Of a stretch of DNA of 64,000 nt, positions 7,174 through 15,837 are shown one piece after another (position 1 is the first letter of the stretch; the number at the start of each line of letters is the position of its first letter). The notes beneath the pieces were generated by a model. It did no database searches, had not been told where the DNA came from, and saw only the letters and a program-made list of their open reading frames with translations. The position numbers and the translations under genes were made by a program. Origin of the DNA: Mesorhizobium sp. RMAD-H1 (GTDB lineage Bacteria; Pseudomonadota; Alphaproteobacteria; Rhizobiales; Rhizobiaceae); NCBI RefSeq assembly GCF_014191375.1, contig NZ_JACHWN010000003.1:1-64000 (forward strand), in the 5' to 3' direction.

Positions 7174-9126
7174 ATGAGTGACCATTTGTTGCGGAAATTC
7201 TCGATTCTTTTGGCATTTTCGACAGCTGGCTCGACCAGCGCGTTCGCCCAGACAGCCGAAGACGGGACGATATTGCTTGAACCGATCGTCGTAACCGCGA
7301 CTTCGGGCGAACGTTTTCTCAAGGATGCGCCGGCAAGCGTTACGGTCATTACCGGAGAGGAGTTGCGCGAGCGACCGGTTCAGGACCTTGCGCAGGCGGT
7401 CGAGGGCACGCCCGGGGTCCAGTTGACGGGCATCGGTCTTGGCCGCCGCGGCATCTCGATCCGCGGCATGCTGCCGGAACAGACGCTGGTGCTGGTCGAC
7501 GGCATGCGCGTCAGCAATTCGGCTTCGGCCATTGCCCACTCGGATTACGAACTGGGATGGGTGCCGTCCGAGGCGATCGAGCGGATCGAGGTGGTGCGCG
7601 GGCCGATGTCCTCGCTCTACGGCTCGGAGGCATTGGGCGGCGTGGTCAACATTATCACGCGGCAGGCGACCGACAAATGGCGCGGCTCGGTCTCGACCTT
7701 CGGCTCATTGACAGAGCATGGCCGTGGCGGTGATGGCTATAATGTCAGCGGTTATGCCGGTGGCCCCATCGTTCCGGGCATTTTGGGTCTCAATATCTGG
7801 GGGCAGTATCGGGGGCGCGAGGAACTCACCTCTCCGCAGGATGCAAGGCTGTCATCCATGGGTGACGAAAGTGCTTTTACGGGCAATGCGACGCTGACCT
7901 GGACGCCCGACGCGCAGCAGCGCATCGATCTCTCCTACGGCGCGGGGTATGAGGAGCGCTGGCGCAACACGCAAGGCGCCGGGCGATTCCCCACGTTCTA
8001 CCGCTCGAACGACGATATCCGCCGGCAGCGGATCTCGCTGTCGCACGAGGGCGATTGGGATTGGGGCACCAGCCGGGTTCGTGTCTACAGCTCCATGCTG
8101 GAGCGCGAGAACGAGCGCAGCGACGGCGCGCCGGCCTCCGGGCCGCAGAAGTTCACCGATACGGTCGGGGATGCCCATGCCAGCTTCTCTCCCATCGAGA
8201 ACCACAAGGTGACGGTCGGCGGCGAAATCCGCAGGGAGCGGCTCGACGATCCCACCGTCAACGATTCCGGACGGGCCGAGCAGACGCATTTCGCCGCCTT
8301 CATTCAGGACGAGATACGGTTGGGCGATCAATGGGAATTTGTCGCCGGCAGCCGTTTCGATCATCACGAGGCGTTTGGCTGGCATGCGAGCCCGCGGGCC
8401 TATCTCCTTTATCATGTCAATGAGGCGCTCACCTTCAAGGGTGGTGTCGGAGCGGGCTTCAAGGCGCCGACCCTGAAGCAGCTTTCGCCGGAATATGAGG
8501 CGATTGCCGGCGGCGGCCGTTTCACCATCGTCGGCAATCCCGACCTGGAACCGGAAACGAACCTCTCCTTCGAGGCAGGTTTCGAATATCAACAGGGCAT
8601 CTGGTCGGCCCGGGCCATGGCGTTCCAGAACGATGTCGACAATCTCATCCAGGCGGTCTGCGTCATCCGCTGCACCGGCGCGCCCGGCGCGATCTGGTCC
8701 TATGAGAATGTCGATGAAGCCCGCATTCGCGGCGTGGAGATTGGCGGCGGCGTCGAACTGCCGTGGGACATGCGGCTCGACGCCAACTATACCTGGCTCG
8801 ATCCCATCGATAGGACGACGGGCGAACGCCTGCCCGACCGCTCCCGCCACGCCGCCAACGCAACGCTGAACTGGGAGCCGGTGGAGAAGCTGAAGACCTC
8901 GCTGCGCGTCAACTATATCGGCTCACAGAAGACGACGACCGCGTCGGGAAGCCAGCCGGCCTACACGCTGGTATCGGTCTATGGCGACTATGCCCTGAAC
9001 GGCCATGCCAGCCTCCAGCTCGGTGTCGAGAATATCGGCGACGTCAGGTTGGCTGACGAGTCCGATGACTATGCCTTCGCGGACGAGGGCAGGCGGTATT
9101 TTGTGGGCCTCAAGGCGAAGTTCTGA
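7174..9126 (+). CDS. TonB-dependent outer-membrane receptor (haem or metal-complex type)
   Basis: 650 residues with a signal peptide ending ..STSAFAQ near residue 26. The TonB box region is LEPIVVTATSGERF. The plug domain has PASVTVITGEEL, RGMLPEQTLVLVDGMRVSN and VRGPMSSLYGSEALGGVVNI. A 22-strand barrel ends in the expected aromatic residue (..FVGLKAKF). The ATG at 7174 is preceded by GAAGGGGGCG. The next gene starts 3 bases after the stop, so receptor, CobN-like chelatase, ExbB-like and DUF2149 proteins form one operon. This order matches hmuR-hmuS-hmuU-hmuV of Bacteroidetes haem uptake. Zur-like boxes upstream make a zinc or zinc-tetrapyrrole ligand possible instead. The imported ligand cannot be read from the sequence. 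Confidence 0.9.
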   Translation: MSDHLLRKFSILLAFSTAGSTSAFAQTAEDGTILLEPIVVTATSGERFLKDAPASVTVITGEELRERPVQDLAQAVEGTPGVQLTGIGLGRRGISIRGMLPEQTLVLVDGMRVSNSASAIAHSDYELGWVPSEAIERIEVVRGPMSSLYGSEALGGVVNIITRQATDKWRGSVSTFGSLTEHGRGGDGYNVSGYAGGPIVPGILGLNIWGQYRGREELTSPQDARLSSMGDESAFTGNATLTWTPDAQQRIDLSYGAGYEERWRNTQGAGRFPTFYRSNDDIRRQRISLSHEGDWDWGTSRVRVYSSMLERENERSDGAPASGPQKFTDTVGDAHASFSPIENHKVTVGGEIRRERLDDPTVNDSGRAEQTHFAAFIQDEIRLGDQWEFVAGSRFDHHEAFGWHASPRAYLLYHVNEALTFKGGVGAGFKAPTLKQLSPEYEAIAGGGRFTIVGNPDLEPETNLSFEAGFEYQQGIWSARAMAFQNDVDNLIQAVCVIRCTGAPGAIWSYENVDEARIRGVEIGGGVELPWDMRLDANYTWLDPIDRTTGERLPDRSRHAANATLNWEPVEKLKTSLRVNYIGSQKTTTASGSQPAYTLVSVYGDYALNGHASLQLGVENIGDVRLADESDDYAFADEGRRYFVGLKAKF

Positions 9127-9128
9127 CC

Positions 9129-12100
9129 ATGCGCATTCTGTGCCTCATCCCTCTAGCGCTGGCTCTCTTTGCGGAAGCGGCGCATGCGCAGGATACCGCG
9201 CACGCTTCTCGCCCGGTCGTGCGCGTGCTGACCGACAGCTTCGTCCTGCCTTCGAAGTTCGATGCGCTGCGTCCCATCGCGGAAGGGGCCGGCGTCTCGC
9301 TCGAATCCATCGATGTCGAAACGGCAAAAACGCCGCCGGATGAATGGCTGTCCGGCGCGGATTTGATCGTTCTCGACGTGCCTCGGCCCAATGATCGCGC
9401 GCGGGTCGAACAGGCGCTGGGCGGGAGGCTCGCGGCCTCGGCGGTTCCGGCCCTTACCATTGGCGGCGGTCGGCCCGCATGGAAGGGGATCGCGCCGCGC
9501 GAGGCTTCGGCGCTCATCGGTTATTATGTGGGCGGCGGCGCGGGGAATTTCCGCAATTTCTTCACCTTTGTCCGTACATGGAAGGAGCGTGGAAACCTCG
9601 ACGGTTTCGCGGCGGCGGAACGGCTCCCGGCAACCGGCTTCTACCATCCGGCGGCGCCGCATGTCTTTTCCACGCTTGATGCCTTTCTTGCCTGGGGCGC
9701 CAGCCGCTGGAAGAGTGCCACGGGCCGGGTCGGCTTCGTCATCCACGAGAGTGCGGTTTCCGGCATGCAGACGGGGCTCATCGACGCGCTCATCGCGCGC
9801 AGTGAGGCGGCCGGGTTGATGCCGCTCGTCTTCTGGTTCGATGGTGCCGATCCCGAGGGCCTGACGAAGGTGGCGCGACCGGCAAAAGCGGACGCCATCG
9901 TCAATCTAACCCATATGCAGAACGGAACGGCGCGCAGCGCAGAGTTCATCGGCCTCGATGTATCTGTCATCCAGACGGTGGGCTTCCGCGAGGGCGGCAG
10001 GCAGGAATGGGCCGCGGCGAAGTCGGGCATTCCGGCGCGGACGGCGGCTGTCTTTCTCGCCGGTTCTGAGCGCTGGGGCATGATCGACCCGATCGTGCTG
10101 ACGGCGGTGGAGGAGGGGGCGGAGGTGCCGATCCCGGCGCAGCTCGACGCGCTGGTGGGGAAACTGAAAAGCCTCGTCGCCCTGCGCCGCAAGCCTGCCG
10201 CGATGAAGCATGTGGCGCTTCTCTTTTGGAACTATCCCGCCGGGGAAAAGAACCTTGCCGCCTCCAACCTCAACGTGCCCGCGAGCATCGAGGCCATCGC
10301 CGCGCGGCTCTCTCAAGGAGGCTACGATACCGGGCCGCTTTCGGAGGCGGAGATGATCGCCGCCGGGCAGGCGATGCTGGGCGGCCTCTACCGCACGGTG
10401 CCGCTGGAGAACCTCATCGAACGCAATCTCGCGGTGACTCTCCCGGTCGAGACCTATGAGCGCTGGCTTGCGACGCTGACCCCGGAAAAGCGCCGCGCCT
10501 TTTCCCATTGGGGCAAGCCGGAAAAACACTGGGCTGTGCGCCAGGTGAATGGACGGCCCCGTTTCATCATCCCTGCCTTCAAGCGCGGGAAGTTGCTCAT
10601 CATGCCGCAGATGCCGCGCGCAGCGACGATGGGCGCTCATTACCATGACACGGCGAGCCCGCCCGATCACCTCTACATGGCGGCCTATCTCTATTTGCAT
10701 GAGGCCTTCGGCGCGGACGCCATTATCCATCTGGGCACGCATGGCACCCAGGAATGGCTGCCGGGCAAGGACAGGGGGCTTGCCGCCGATGACGATCCGT
10801 TTCTCGCGGTCGGCAATGTGCCGGTCTTCTACCCCTATATCCAGGACAATGTGGGCGAGGCGCTTCAGGCGCGGCGGCGCGGTCGTGCGGTGACGATCAG
10901 TCACCAGACCCCGCCTTTCGCGCCCTCCGGCCTCTATGACGAGTTGCGCGACATCCATCACCTGATCCATGACTATGCGCAGCTCGATGAGGGCGCCGTT
11001 CGCGACAGGACCGCGAAGGAGATCGCGGATGCCGCGATCAAGGCAAACATGCACGCCGATCTCGGCTGGACGGAAGAGGCGGTGAGGCGGGATTTCGCTG
11101 CCTTCCTGCCGGTTTTGCACGACCATCTTCACGAGCTTGCGCGTACGGCGATGCCGCTCGGGCTTCATAGTTTCGGGCGGCCCGCCGAGCCGGATCACCG
11201 GCTGGCGACCGTCATGCAGCAGCTGGGCCAGCCATTCTACGAGGCCGTGGGCGCAAGTGGCAACGAGCTGTTCGCGGATGATTTCGCCAGACTCAAGGAG
11301 ACGGCGCCGTTTAAAACCTTGCGGAAATATCTGCGCGACGGCGCGGACTGGGCTTCGCTCGGAGAGCCGTTGAAGGGCTTGCTCGCGCGTGCCGATACGC
11401 TGGACGCCAATCTCGCCGCTCGTGATGAGATCGAAGCGTTGCTGGCGGGGCTGGAAGGACGTTTCATTGCATCAAGTGCAGGCGGCGATCCCATCCGCAA
11501 TCCCGAGGTGAAGAGCGGCCGCAATCTCCATGCTTTCGAGCCGGACCGGATCCCGACAAGGGCAGCTTACGAGGCTGGCGGCGAGGCCTTCGGCCAACTC
11601 GTCGAAGCCTTCCGCAAGGACCATGGCGGGAAATGGCCCACGAAGCTGGCCTTCAGCCTGTGGTCGTCGGAAGCGGTGCGCCATCTCGGCGTCACCGAAG
11701 CGCAGGTGCTCCATGCGCTGGGCTTGAAACCGGTATGGGACGAAGGCGGCCGTGTGCGCGTGCTGGAGATCATCCCAGCGACTGAACTGGGCCGGCCGCG
11801 CATCGACGTGGTGGTGCAGGTGACCAGCGTCTATCGCGACCAGTTCGACGGTTTCATGCGGCTTCTGGCCGATGCGATCGACCGGATCAGCGCGCTCAAT
11901 GAAAGCGGCAATCCGGTCGCTGCCAACAGCAAGCGTATCGCTGCGGCGCTCGAGGCGAAGGGCGTCTCGTCCGCCGAGGCGCAGGAGCAGGCGCGTTTAC
12001 GCATTTTCAGCAATGCGCCGGGAAGCTACGGCTCCGGTCTGTCCGATATGGCCCTGCGCTCCACCACATGGGACGAAGATTCCAGGCTTGCCGAGCGCTT

Positions 12101-13037
12101 TCTCGACGGCACGCGCTTTGCCTATGGCGCGAGGGCTTGGGGCATCAGTCCGAAGGGAGCCAATCTCCTCGGCGAGCAGTTGAAGGGGGCGCAGGCGGTT
12201 GTCATGTCGCGCTCCTCCAATCTCCATGGCGTGCTTTCCACCGACCATCCCTACGAATTCATGGGCGGCCTGTCGCTTGCCATCCGCCATCTCGACGGCG
12301 ACGGTCCCTCCCTTTACGTGTCGAACCTGCGCAATGGGCCCCCGGCAACCACGCCGCTCGCTCGCTTCCTTTCGGACGAGTTGCGCGTGCGCTATTTGAA
12401 CCCGCACTGGATCGAGGGCATGAAGGCTGAGGGCTATGCCGGAACGCTCGCCATGCTCAATGCCGCCAACAATCTGTTTGGCTGGCAGGCCGTCGATCCC
12501 TCGACGATACGGCCCGATCAATGGCAGGCCATGTTCGATACCTATGTGGCCGACACGCGCAATCTTGGACTCAAGGCCTATTTCGAGCAGCATAACCCGA
12601 CCGCGCAGGCCCAGCTCATCGAGCGCATGGCCGAGGCGATCCGCAAGGGCTATTGGGATGCTTCGGAGGCGACCCGCAAGGAACTGGCCGAGCGCTGGCA
12701 GGAACTCGCCGCCAAACACAGTGTGAATACCGGCGAGCCGGTGACGAAGGCGTTCATCGAGCAAATCGCGGCCGGGTTCGGCCTTTCAGCATCGACGGCT
12801 GATGCGCCCCAGAGCCCTTCTGCCTCGCACAGCAATGCGTCACAGGCTGCGAATGCGCCGCAGCCGGTACAGGGGCAGGTGCTGGAGCAGGCCCCGCCAA
12901 AGGTCGAGACATCCGGCGAGTGGCGGCAACGGTTGCCGTTGCTTCTCATGCTCGGCCTTCTAGCGCTGGGCGCAGGCTTGCAATGGCGGGCGAATGCGCG
13001 CCTTACGCAATTAATCACAAGCAATGGTGTTTCATGA
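9129..13037 (+). CDS. periplasmic, membrane-anchored CobN-like chelatase (HmuS-like)
   Basis: 1302 residues, the size of the CobN/BchH large chelatase subunit family. The family motif HLGTHGTQEWLPGKDRGL lies near residue 535, and IRHLDGDGPSLYVSNLRNG near 1055 belongs to the same fold. Unlike cobalamin-synthesis CobN it begins with a signal peptide (MRILCLIPLALALFAEAAHA). It ends with a Ser/Ala/Gln-rich linker and a single membrane segment (LPLLLMLGLLALGAGL, about 1273-1288). That places the catalytic body in the periplasm. No chlD/chlI or cobS/cobT partner genes are present. HmuS of Bacteroidetes, with the same topology and neighbours, is known to remove iron from haem. By analogy this enzyme probably extracts a metal from an imported tetrapyrrole (inference). 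Confidence 0.85.
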   Translation: MRILCLIPLALALFAEAAHAQDTAHASRPVVRVLTDSFVLPSKFDALRPIAEGAGVSLESIDVETAKTPPDEWLSGADLIVLDVPRPNDRARVEQALGGRLAASAVPALTIGGGRPAWKGIAPREASALIGYYVGGGAGNFRNFFTFVRTWKERGNLDGFAAAERLPATGFYHPAAPHVFSTLDAFLAWGASRWKSATGRVGFVIHESAVSGMQTGLIDALIARSEAAGLMPLVFWFDGADPEGLTKVARPAKADAIVNLTHMQNGTARSAEFIGLDVSVIQTVGFREGGRQEWAAAKSGIPARTAAVFLAGSERWGMIDPIVLTAVEEGAEVPIPAQLDALVGKLKSLVALRRKPAAMKHVALLFWNYPAGEKNLAASNLNVPASIEAIAARLSQGGYDTGPLSEAEMIAAGQAMLGGLYRTVPLENLIERNLAVTLPVETYERWLATLTPEKRRAFSHWGKPEKHWAVRQVNGRPRFIIPAFKRGKLLIMPQMPRAATMGAHYHDTASPPDHLYMAAYLYLHEAFGADAIIHLGTHGTQEWLPGKDRGLAADDDPFLAVGNVPVFYPYIQDNVGEALQARRRGRAVTISHQTPPFAPSGLYDELRDIHHLIHDYAQLDEGAVRDRTAKEIADAAIKANMHADLGWTEEAVRRDFAAFLPVLHDHLHELARTAMPLGLHSFGRPAEPDHRLATVMQQLGQPFYEAVGASGNELFADDFARLKETAPFKTLRKYLRDGADWASLGEPLKGLLARADTLDANLAARDEIEALLAGLEGRFIASSAGGDPIRNPEVKSGRNLHAFEPDRIPTRAAYEAGGEAFGQLVEAFRKDHGGKWPTKLAFSLWSSEAVRHLGVTEAQVLHALGLKPVWDEGGRVRVLEIIPATELGRPRIDVVVQVTSVYRDQFDGFMRLLADAIDRISALNESGNPVAANSKRIAAALEAKGVSSAEAQEQARLRIFSNAPGSYGSGLSDMALRSTTWDEDSRLAERFLDGTRFAYGARAWGISPKGANLLGEQLKGAQAVVMSRSSNLHGVLSTDHPYEFMGGLSLAIRHLDGDGPSLYVSNLRNGPPATTPLARFLSDELRVRYLNPHWIEGMKAEGYAGTLAMLNAANNLFGWQAVDPSTIRPDQWQAMFDTYVADTRNLGLKAYFEQHNPTAQAQLIERMAEAIRKGYWDASEATRKELAERWQELAAKHSVNTGEPVTKAFIEQIAAGFGLSASTADAPQSPSASHSNASQAANAPQPVQGQVLEQAPPKVETSGEWRQRLPLLLMLGLLALGAGLQWRANARLTQLITSNGVS

Positions 13038-13498
13038 GCAGTTTTGAACTCAGCCTGTTCGAAATTTCCAGCCTTTTCCTCGTCCCCGTCCTCGTCCTGA
13101 TCCTGGCGGCATTGGCTTATGCCTTTATCGTGCTCGGGATGTTTCTGGTGGAAGCTGTGCAGCGCTGGCGCGGAAGTCATCGCTCGGTGCTCGGGGGCGG
13201 CGGTGTCCATAGCGATGATCTGGAGCTCAAGATCATGAAACGGCTGGAATGGCTGCGCATCGTCTCGCGCACCGCGCCGATGCTCGGGCTCATCGCCACC
13301 ATGATCCCGATGGGGCCTGCCCTGCTGGCACTGGGGGAGGGCAATGCGGCTTCCGTCGGCAACAATCTCGTCGTTGCCTTCTCCGCCGTGATCCTTGCCC
13401 TCATTGCTGCCAGCATCACCTTCTTCGTCCTGACGATCCGCCGCCGGTGGCTGCTTGAGGAGCTACGCCAAGTAGAACGCGCCGGAGGTGCCGCCTGA
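13034..13498 (+). CDS. MotA/TolQ/ExbB-family membrane protein (HmuU-like)
   Basis: 154 residues with three membrane segments: LVPVLVLILAALAYAFIVL near 16-34, APMLGLIATMIPMGPALLAL near 80-100, and VAFSAVILALIAASITFFVL near 112-132. The conserved ExbB/TolQ core text 'R-x-A-P-x-L-G-L-I-A-T' is present around residue 78. ExbB-type proteins form proton channels that energise other envelope proteins. The ATG overlaps the chelatase stop (ATGA), so translation is coupled. No ExbD or TolR gene follows. Its place is taken by the DUF2149 protein, as in hmu loci, so the two probably form a small dedicated motor for the chelatase or receptor (inference). Confidence 0.82.
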   Translation: MSSFELSLFEISSLFLVPVLVLILAALAYAFIVLGMFLVEAVQRWRGSHRSVLGGGGVHSDDLELKIMKRLEWLRIVSRTAPMLGLIATMIPMGPALLALGEGNAASVGNNLVVAFSAVILALIAASITFFVLTIRRRWLLEELRQVERAGGAA

Positions 13499-13824
13499 TG
13501 CGCTTCCTCGACCAAGACGACGCCGACGACCCGATCCTCTCGGTCGTCAATTTGATCGATCTCTTCCTGGTGGTGATCGGCATTTTGATGATCGTGATCG
13601 TCACCAATCCGCTCAACCCCTTTTCGTCGGAGAGGGTAACCATCATCGAGAATCCCGGCGAGGCGGACATGCGCATCACCGTCAAGGACGGTCGCGAGCT
13701 CACCCGCTTTGAGGCCAATGGAAAGATCGGCCAAGGGCAGGGGACACGCGCCGGCATCACCTATCGTCTCGATGACGGCCGCATGATCTACGTACCCGAG
13801 GACGCCGGCAAGCCAGCCGAGTGA
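13498..13824 (+). CDS. DUF2149 membrane protein (HmuV-like)
   Basis: 108 residues. A single membrane segment lies near residues 16-38 (VVNLIDLFLVVIGILMIVIV), preceded by DDADDPILS. That N-terminal arrangement resembles ExbD/TolR, including an acidic residue (Asp21) inside the segment. A small soluble domain of about 60 residues follows. The start ATG overlaps the stop of the ExbB-like gene (TGATG). DUF2149 proteins accompany CobN-like plus ExbB-like genes in haem loci. I infer that it is the ExbD-like partner of 13034-13498, with its soluble part in the periplasm. Confidence 0.78.
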   Translation: MRFLDQDDADDPILSVVNLIDLFLVVIGILMIVIVTNPLNPFSSERVTIIENPGEADMRITVKDGRELTRFEANGKIGQGQGTRAGITYRLDDGRMIYVPEDAGKPAE

Positions 13825-13855
13825 CGGACGCTACGGACAGCAAAGGGCTATATAA

Positions 13856-13888
13856 GGCTTGCCTGCCATTTCCCGGGGCAGGCAAGCC
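13856..13888 (+). terminator. hairpin at the end of the receptor/chelatase operon
   Basis: Perfect 12-base arms GGCTTGCCTGCC (13856-13867) and GGCAGGCAAGCC (13877-13888) around a 9-base loop, 32 bases after the DUF2149 stop. No T-run follows, so it may act as a weak or Rho-assisted terminator between convergent genes. Confidence 0.6.
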
Positions 13889-13914
13889 GATCGAAAGATT
13901 GAGCGGCTGCTTAA

Positions 13915-14391
13915 TCAGGCCGCGTTCCGTTCCCAGTTCGGGAAAGGATCCGGAAGGCTGCACCAGAGGTCGGGCGCGAAGACGGGGCTGTCCATGAGGC
14001 AGCTGTCGAGTTCAGCGCGGATTTAGGCTTCGTTTATCGGGTCGGCGCCGATGAAGAGGATCTCATGGCGTCGGTCGCCCCAGACCGTGTCGAGGTAGGG
14101 CTTCATCATCTGAAGGACGCCCGGGTGGCCAGCGCTCCTTCGGGACGGATGACCACCAGCGCCCCATCCTGCCGGTGTGCACCAGGGCGCCGCATGGCTG
14201 ATCTCTCCGACATAATGCGGCCGGGTCGCGAGCCAGAAGAAATCCTTGGCCCTGATGCCGGCCGCGGCATGTCGATGAAGGCCTCAAGGCGACCCGCATT
14301 CCCTCACGGTTGGCGAGAATGTAGTTGAGAAGCGTCGTCTTCCCGGCGCCGAGGAAGCCGAAAGGACAGTGACGGGAAGTTTCTTGGTTAT
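13915..14391 (-). pseudogene. decayed CobW/COG0523 metallochaperone gene
   Basis: Minus-strand pieces spell a COG0523 GTPase. The start region is TKKLPVTVLS, then the P-loop GFLGAGKTTLLNYILANREG, fragments of the RPDHVGEISHA region, and the C-terminal block KPYLDTVWGDRRHEILFIGA with a DSCLMDSPVFAPDL end. Several lesions are visible. The start codon reads ATA. One base is missing just before the P-loop. Roughly the middle 200 codons are deleted. A TAA interrupts the block before IRAELDSC. Intact relatives are often Zur-controlled zinc chaperones, and zur lies next door. It faces the receptor/chelatase operon tail to tail. Confidence 0.88.
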
Positions 14392-14452
14392 AGATATGGT
14401 CCTTTGATAGTCGTGAGCCGGCTTCGCCCAGGCTCATCTCTTGCTGCTTGTG

Positions 14453-14866
14453 TTAGTTGCAATCGGCGCAAAGGCCGTGGACTTCGATGGTTGTGGTTCT
14501 GATCTTGAAGCCGCTTCGCCTTGCATGCCTGGCCAACGCGTCCTCGATCTTCGCGTCGTGGAATTCATTCACCTTTCCGCAGGCTTCACAGATTTCGAAG
14601 GCGGTGATCTGCGGGTGAATTTGCCTGTGCCGGGAATGGGAGCAGATGATGAAGGCATTCAGGCTTTCGAGACGATGGATGCGCCCCATCTGCAGCAGTT
14701 TATCGAGCGCGCGGTAGACCTGAAGCGGAGCCTTCAGACCGTGTTCGCGCAGCCGGTCGAGGATGCCATAGGCGCTGAGCGGCTGTTCGGACGATTCTAG
14801 CACTGACAGGACAAGACTTTGGTTTCTCGTCAGTTTCAAGTCATTGGCATGTGCCATGTGTGGCAT
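14453..14866 (-). CDS. zur: Zur, zinc-responsive Fur-family repressor
   Basis: 137 residues from the chosen ATG at 14866, which has GGAG five bases upstream; an ATG at 14872 or a much longer frame to 14974 is possible. A winged helix lies in LTRNQSLVLSVLESSEQPLS and VYRALDKLLQMGRIHRLES. The dimer domain has the metal residues in CSHSRHRQIH, the CEACGK pair and the C-terminal CADC pair, which form the structural zinc site of Zur. It is divergent from znuCBA. With zinc bound, Zur should repress znuCBA and itself, probably through the palindromes at 14988-15029. The same box form also occurs before the receptor operon at 7.1 kb. Confidence 0.9.
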   Translation of the reverse strand: MPHMAHANDLKLTRNQSLVLSVLESSEQPLSAYGILDRLREHGLKAPLQVYRALDKLLQMGRIHRLESLNAFIICSHSRHRQIHPQITAFEICEACGKVNEFHDAKIEDALARHARRSGFKIRTTTIEVHGLCADCN

Positions 14867-14987
14867 CGTCATCTCCGGCAAATGGTTTCGGAAAATGATC
14901 CGGAGCCGCCGCCGACGGCTCCGGATTTGCCCCGCATTTGTTTGGTCACGCATGGACTGATCGGAGCGCCGCACCCTACAGCGATAC

Positions 14988-15029
14988 GTTATTACGTTAC
15001 TTTTTGTTTGACGAACGTAATAACATTAC
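14988..15029. promoter_or_regulatory. two Zur-type boxes between zur and znuC
   Basis: GTTAT-TAC-GTTAC (14988-15000) and GTAAT-AAC-ATTAC (15017-15029) are A/T-rich 5-3-5 palindromes, the second perfect. They lie 30-75 bases before znuC and about 120 bases before zur, where a shared operator is expected. The consensus GTWAY-N3-RTWAC recurs at 7105-7117. Confidence 0.72.
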
Positions 15030-15060
15030 CTATGCAGGCACTGTCAACCCCGGGAATGCG

Positions 15061-15837
15061 ATGACCGATACAAGCCTAGTACTCAATAATCTGACGCTCG
15101 GTTATCAAGGCCACGCCGCCGTTCATCATTTGAGCGGAGCAGTGAAATCCGGATCGCTGACGGCGATCGTCGGCGCGAATGGATCGGGCAAATCCACCCT
15201 GATGAAGGGGATCGCCGGCATCTTGAAGCCGATCAGCGGTTCATGCATGACGCGCTTCCGGCGGCTGGCTTATCTTCCGCAGCAATCGGAGATCGACCGG
15301 ACATTTCCAGCCCGGGTGATCGATCTCGTCTCGCTAGGCTACTGGCAGAAGCGCGGCCTGTTGGGGCGGATCGCGGCTGATGACCGAACGGCGCTGTCCC
15401 ATTGCCTTCATGCGGTGGGCCTGAGCGGCTTCGAGAAACGTGCGCTCGACAGTCTTTCCGGCGGTCAGATGCAGCGGGCGCTGTTTGCGCGCACCATGCT
15501 GCAGGACGCGGACTTAATCCTGCTGGATGAGCCGTTCAACGCCGTGGACGCACGCACCATCGCCGATCTCATCACGCTCATCAAGGACTGGGTTGCGGAA
15601 GGACGGACGGTGCTATGCGTCCTCCATGACCAGGCGCTCGTCCGCGAGCATTTTCCGATAACCTTGCTTTTGGCCAGAAAACCGGTGGCCTGGGGGGCGA
15701 CGGCGGAGGTGCTTACCCCCGGAAACCTCAGCCAAGCGAGGGGATTTCAGGAAGCTTGGGATGAAGCGTCGGGCTGGTGCGAGGAGCAGGCCGTCCCCCT
15801 CGACAAGAAACGTGAGAAGGCCGTCGCGCATGTTTGA
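15061..15837 (+). CDS. znuC: ZnuC, zinc ABC transporter ATPase
   Basis: 258 residues. Walker A is VGANGSGKSTLMKGI near residue 38, the Q-loop is LAYLPQQ, the ABC signature is LDSLSGGQMQRALFART near residue 133, and Walker B is DLILLDEPFNAVDA. The substrate is assigned from the operon: a permease and a His-rich zinc-binding protein follow, with zur divergent. The ATG at 15061 is chosen because homologues start at the TDTSLVLNNLTLGY strand. The ribosome site is weak (GGGAATGCG). The 3' end overlaps znuB by 8 bases. Confidence 0.92.
   Translation: MTDTSLVLNNLTLGYQGHAAVHHLSGAVKSGSLTAIVGANGSGKSTLMKGIAGILKPISGSCMTRFRRLAYLPQQSEIDRTFPARVIDLVSLGYWQKRGLLGRIAADDRTALSHCLHAVGLSGFEKRALDSLSGGQMQRALFARTMLQDADLILLDEPFNAVDARTIADLITLIKDWVAEGRTVLCVLHDQALVREHFPITLLLARKPVAWGATAEVLTPGNLSQARGFQEAWDEASGWCEEQAVPLDKKREKAVAHV

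Noticed and set aside
9906-11198. Long minus-strand open frame inside the CobN-like gene
   Set aside because: No recognisable domain or ribosome site; it mirrors the strongly supported plus-strand chelatase.
9129-13037. Cobalamin-synthesis CobN
   Set aside because: A signal peptide, a C-terminal membrane anchor, the absence of cobS/cobT or any cob gene, and the ExbB-like and DUF2149 neighbours point to a periplasmic HmuS-type chelatase.
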